From Pycnopodia helianthoides (taxonomy: Eukaryota > Echinodermata > Asteroidea > Forcipulatida > Asteriidae), in contig CM063258.1 in the NCBI GenBank assembly GCA_032158295.1, positions 4,112,001 to 4,176,000 on the forward strand: 64,000 nt of DNA, in the 5' to 3' direction. Shown piece by piece: positions 24,005-64,000 of this stretch. Made by a program: the position numbers and the translations under genes. The notes under the pieces are model-generated. The model saw only the letters and a program-made list of their open reading frames with translations, searched no databases and was not told the origin of the DNA. Each line of letters starts with the position of its first letter. Within the stretch, counting starts at the first letter, position 1.

Positions 24005-24228
24005 CAATAGACCGTATTGAATATGACGTCACCATTCAAAAACCTGCCCAACAACATGGCGTCTGTGAGCGTGTGCGTGTACGTGTGCGTACGTGTGCCG
24101 TAGAAATCAAACCGGGAACGCTGCGCGCTGCGTGCTTCATTGATGAACGCGTTTAGACGTGCATACAATTTGCCCTACAAGATGGCAACTTTCATAGCAA
24201 CAAAGGGGTTATTCAATACGGTCTATTG
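24005..24228. mobile_element. Palindromic MITE (CAATAGACCGTATTGAATA ends)
   Basis: Perfect 19-bp terminal inverted repeats: CAATAGACCGTATTGAATA at left and its complement at right. The interior is CpG/GT rich (gcgtgtgcgtgtacgtgtgc). Confidence 0.8.
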
Positions 24229-24689
24229 GTCACATTTTTTGAAACCATGGCTTTGGCTTCAGCTCTGTCAGCCTGTCTGAAGCCCTGTGCCCAAAGCATA
24301 CATTTTCAAAATGACCAACATAGCCCAATGTGACAAAGAACAAAAATACCAAGACGGCCGCTCTGTAGTCTACTTTTTCAACAAACTTTGGCTGACAACT
24401 GCTGTTTTTTTTTTAAAATAGCTAGAATTATACAACTATTTACAGTGATTAACCCTCATCATTTTTTCTGCTGAAAAGTCATACAGGTCATGAAAAATTA
24501 CATCTGAAATGTTTCCCGTTGTAAACGTTTGCAACAAATACAGTTGAAATTTTGTTGAATATAATAATGCACCGACTTAAAAAAAAAAGAAAAAAAGTAC
24601 GAGTTTTAGCTGTTACAGGAGATGCAATACCAATGATGACCAGTGAGCGTTTATCAACATTTGCCGGGAAAAAAAGATCAGCAGTACAA

Positions 24690-24800
24690 TCGTTTCCCAT
24701 CATGCATCACTACATCCTGAACAAGAATTTGAGACAAGCTCATTCGTCCATCCCAGCGGTCTTGGATGAGACCGTGGGCCGAGCCATACATGTTTGCCCA
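24690..24800. repeat. F12 repeat fragment
   Basis: Shares CATCATGCATCAC, CCTGAACAAGAAT, CATCCCAGCGGTC and GGCCGAGC in order with the reverse complement of about 61590-61730. Function unknown. Confidence 0.55.
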
Positions 24801-25617
24801 CAGCTGACATAGAGGGCGGCGTGCACACGCTGACACAGACAACAATTGAGCTCAGCTTTCTCTTTGTGTTCTGTTTCAATGGCTTCCACATATTGTTTTA
24901 TAGACTTTCAGCACAAAAAACACCACAAACGTCAATTGAAATTTGAACTTCTTTCAATGTTTTTGATTCTGTTTGCTTTCTCACTAATGTACATCGAATA
25001 AAACGACCATTTGACATAGCAACTGTCTCTATAGTCTGAGGAATTTAAATTAAGCAGTGACTTGTGACTAAGCAAGTCATTGTACTAGACTTTATTCAAA
25101 TCAAACTCGCAAATGGCTTATTGTAAGACTCTATGTTTTGTTCCATTCAGCTGTGTACAAATTGTGCCTGCAGGAAGTCCAAGCTCTGCAGCTCTTTTGT
25201 AAACGTGTGATGTCACTGGTCACATGGTCTATACTCCCATTTTTCCTGCTTTGCCATTTAACAAAAAACAAACTTTTAAAAATCAATCAAAAATCTAAAC
25301 ATTTCTGGCCACTTCCACTTTAAACTGACAGACCATTATGTGCTGCAACCATCCTTGTCAAGTTTCCTCCATGCACCTGTAATAACAGATATTGATTGTC
25401 ATCATATTGAAATGGGACCAGGCTATTTATCTTTTCCCCAAGCCTCCATTTGGTAACACTTGTGAATGGGAGAAAAAAACAAGATGGCTGCAGCAAAACA
25501 AAGGCCTATATACATCCAATAATGTGGAACTAAGTCCAACACAAAAGTCCACATTTCTCAATAAAGATCCTTTGACGGCATGCAGAAACTGCTTACCGCC
25601 TTTTTTTTAATTTACTT

Positions 25618-25623
25618 TTTATT
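25618..25623 (-). promoter_or_regulatory. Candidate FAM102 polyadenylation signal (AATAAA)
   Basis: First clear AATAAA on the minus strand after the FAM102 stop, about 660 nt downstream. Such hexamers are common in AT-rich DNA (another is near 25090), so the 3' end is not fixed by this. Confidence 0.25.
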
Positions 25624-26283
25624 AATGAATTTTTACAACTTTTTACTGTACAGGTGAAAAAAGTCTGTCCTTTGTGCCAAATATACAACTTGTCTTCACT
25701 GCAAATCACCATGCGAGGGCGCTAGGCAGGAACGGCATCCTCCGACAAGCAATGAGCGATTTTGAAGGAAACACAAAAACCTACCCCTTTTCCGATTGCA
25801 AACAACGATTTGTTTGTTATTTGTTTTAAAATCTTCCCGCCCGCTTCTTGAATTGGTTCTACTGGAGGAAGAAAAGTTTGAACTTCGTAACCGTGTAGAG
25901 AACAATAATACCTCTGTACAACCAGATGATTCTTGACGATGGCTCACTGGGTTCCACATGTTTCTGCTGTCGGGCTGTGTTTAGATTAGAAGCTGCAGAG
26001 TACCTGTGAAACGCCCGGGAGATTCGTGAATATTGCAACACGAACAGCGTCCACCCTTTTCCGGAAGAGAACAAAATGCGCCCTGCGACCACGAGTGGTC
26101 GCAGGGCTTGTTGCCATGGTAACACCAATAGTACCCACCGATTGGTACCTATATATAAAAAAAGCTGTCTAGATGCAGATGTGTGTGAAATACCTCGGAC
26201 GAAAAGGCTTCCACCAAGCTGAGCATCGGAGGGGCTCCCTCTTGTGACCTGATCTTTTACATGAATGGTCACATGGTATTTGA

Positions 26284-63069
<36,786 letters not shown>

Positions 63070-64000
63070 CTGAGTGCAGAAAAAGACAACAACCGGAAAG
63101 AAAGAGTTTGTTAAAAATCAGTAATGATATTGAGAAACAAAAACAAATTGCATTTTTAAAGTGTCAGGGGGGCAGGGGGGATTCGGTGACAACTTCCAAA
63201 CCCCCACCACACCGAAAAAAAGAAAAGACTTTACGAATTATCCCAAGTCAACTAATCTGTGAAAAAAACAAACACTGTATTCCTTCATAAACAGTGGCAA
63301 TTACCCAGAGAGGGGTTAGCCCAAACTTTTCCCCCAGTTTCATAGACTAATACCCATGGAGGAAGGAAAGGTGATAACCCTTCGCCCCCCCCTCCCCTCC
63401 CCTACCCCCTTGAATCGCCAAACAACACCCCATCACCCCACCAAGAAGGCCACCTGTAAGGAGACATCTGATGACAGCAGAGAAGGGTCATAAACAATCT
63501 CATTATTTGTAAATGATGACCCTACAACAGTAAAAAAAATGTTTACCCTTTTTCTACCCCTTTCAAGTTTCAGTTCTATCAGTCCAACCCCTTCCCCAAT
63601 AAAGGTGATATCCTACCCCTGCACAGTGCCCCTAACCCCCCTTATCCTCACCCCTCCCCCCCACAAAAAAAAACCCCATCAACCTGCCAAGAGACCACAT
63701 ACCAAGACAACAGACCCTGAATGCCATTGGCAACTCCAGTATTTGTAAACTTGTAACTAAACATCCACACTAACCCCCCTCAGGTAGGTCATGGATAAAG
63801 CTGCGCTCACTCACGTGGACCACTTCACTGTTGTGACACATTATTTGACAGCCAACTACAAACTTACAAGCAGCAAATACACAGTGACATCTCAAATCAT
63901 AGAGCAATTGTATACATTGTGGTCAGAAGACAATAACAACAGGCCGGGCCTGGAATTTTAAACAAATCTGATGGAAATATTTTTAAGGGGAGCCAAGGTC
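63070..64000 (-). other. Upstream FAM102 intron (partial), no exon seen
   Basis: The reading frame before exon A stays open briefly (to about 63092) but the acceptor cag marks its start. The N-terminal exon is not recognised up to 64000. C-rich runs are near 63385-63410 and 63640-63665. Confidence 0.6.
63950..64000. mobile_element. F4 MITE, cut by window edge
   Basis: GGGCCTGGAATTTTAAACAA, then GGGGAGCCAAGGTC as in other F4 copies. Confidence 0.6.

Larger units (their letters stand above)
17776..26283. other. FAM102 downstream / intergenic region, repeats only
   Basis: No supported coding exon. It may include a FAM102 3' UTR of unknown length. Contents are an F8 MITE, a tRNA-like SINE remnant, hairpins at 19440 and 19744, an F10 MITE, a (GATT)n tract, F5 fragments in tandem, a SINE, a TTAA element, a palindromic MITE at 24005 and an F12 fragment, listed separately. 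A 145-codon minus open frame at 18171-18608 matches nothing I recognise. Confidence 0.6.

Noticed and set aside
24488..24900. Possible conserved exon around 24690-24800 because it recurs at 61590-61730
   Set aside because: The frames differ between copies and one copy is inverted in an intron. It behaves as a dispersed repeat (F12).
63790..63845. Possible upstream FAM102 exon ending in GTCCAC|gtgagt
   Set aside because: The donor looks good but the phase and translation do not fit the residues expected before EEVSDHSVKW (an exon ending in AG of an Arg codon), and stops interrupt the frame.

Overview
This is animal (invertebrate deuterostome) genomic DNA, not microbial. It is AT-rich, with small exons flanked by consensus GT/AG splice sites, long introns, tRNA-derived SINEs, LINE tails and very many small inverted-repeat transposons (MITEs). 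The repeat style suggests an echinoderm, perhaps a sea star. That taxonomic guess is inference from the repeats, not proof.

Two real genes are supported, both on the minus strand. (1) An EEIG1/FAM102 homologue occupies 63069 down to 26284. Seven coding exons here give about 300 residues in unbroken reading phase, from the middle of the N-terminal C2 (NT-C2) domain to a stop codon. The first coding exon must lie beyond the right edge. (2) A complete two-exon homologue of BBLN (bublin coiled-coil protein, UPF0184, human C9orf16) lies at 7647-6653 and encodes 96 residues. From memory, the human orthologues are neighbours at 9q34.11, so this looks like retained linkage.

Layout: 1-6652, intergenic or 3' of BBLN, with MITEs only. 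6653-7647, BBLN. 8062-17545, a roughly 9.3-kb satellite of about 52 monomers of 178 bp, with higher-order 7-, 8- and 9-monomer periodicities and inverted partial monomers at both ends, starting about 0.4 kb upstream of the BBLN start codon. 17546-26283, FAM102 3' side and intergenic, repeat-rich. 26284-63069, the FAM102 gene, whose six introns are crowded with MITEs, SINEs, minisatellites and retroelement tails. 63070-64000, the next FAM102 intron.

The most abundant repeat, here called F1, is a palindromic element of about 195 bp bounded by GGGCCCAATTTCATAGAGCT, with more than 15 copies. Other families (my names) are: F2, a TTAA-flanked piggyBac-type MITE of about 385 bp; further TTAA elements; F4, with CAGGCCTGGAATT ends; F5; F8-F12; and a TA-flanked MITE with CAATCCCGGCCA ends. 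Several insertions can be proved from uninterrupted paralogous sites within the window. I found no intact transposase, reverse transcriptase, rRNA, functional tRNA or CRISPR array. I found no clearly new gene system. The most unusual features are the satellite architecture and the partial duplications of a FAM102 exon.
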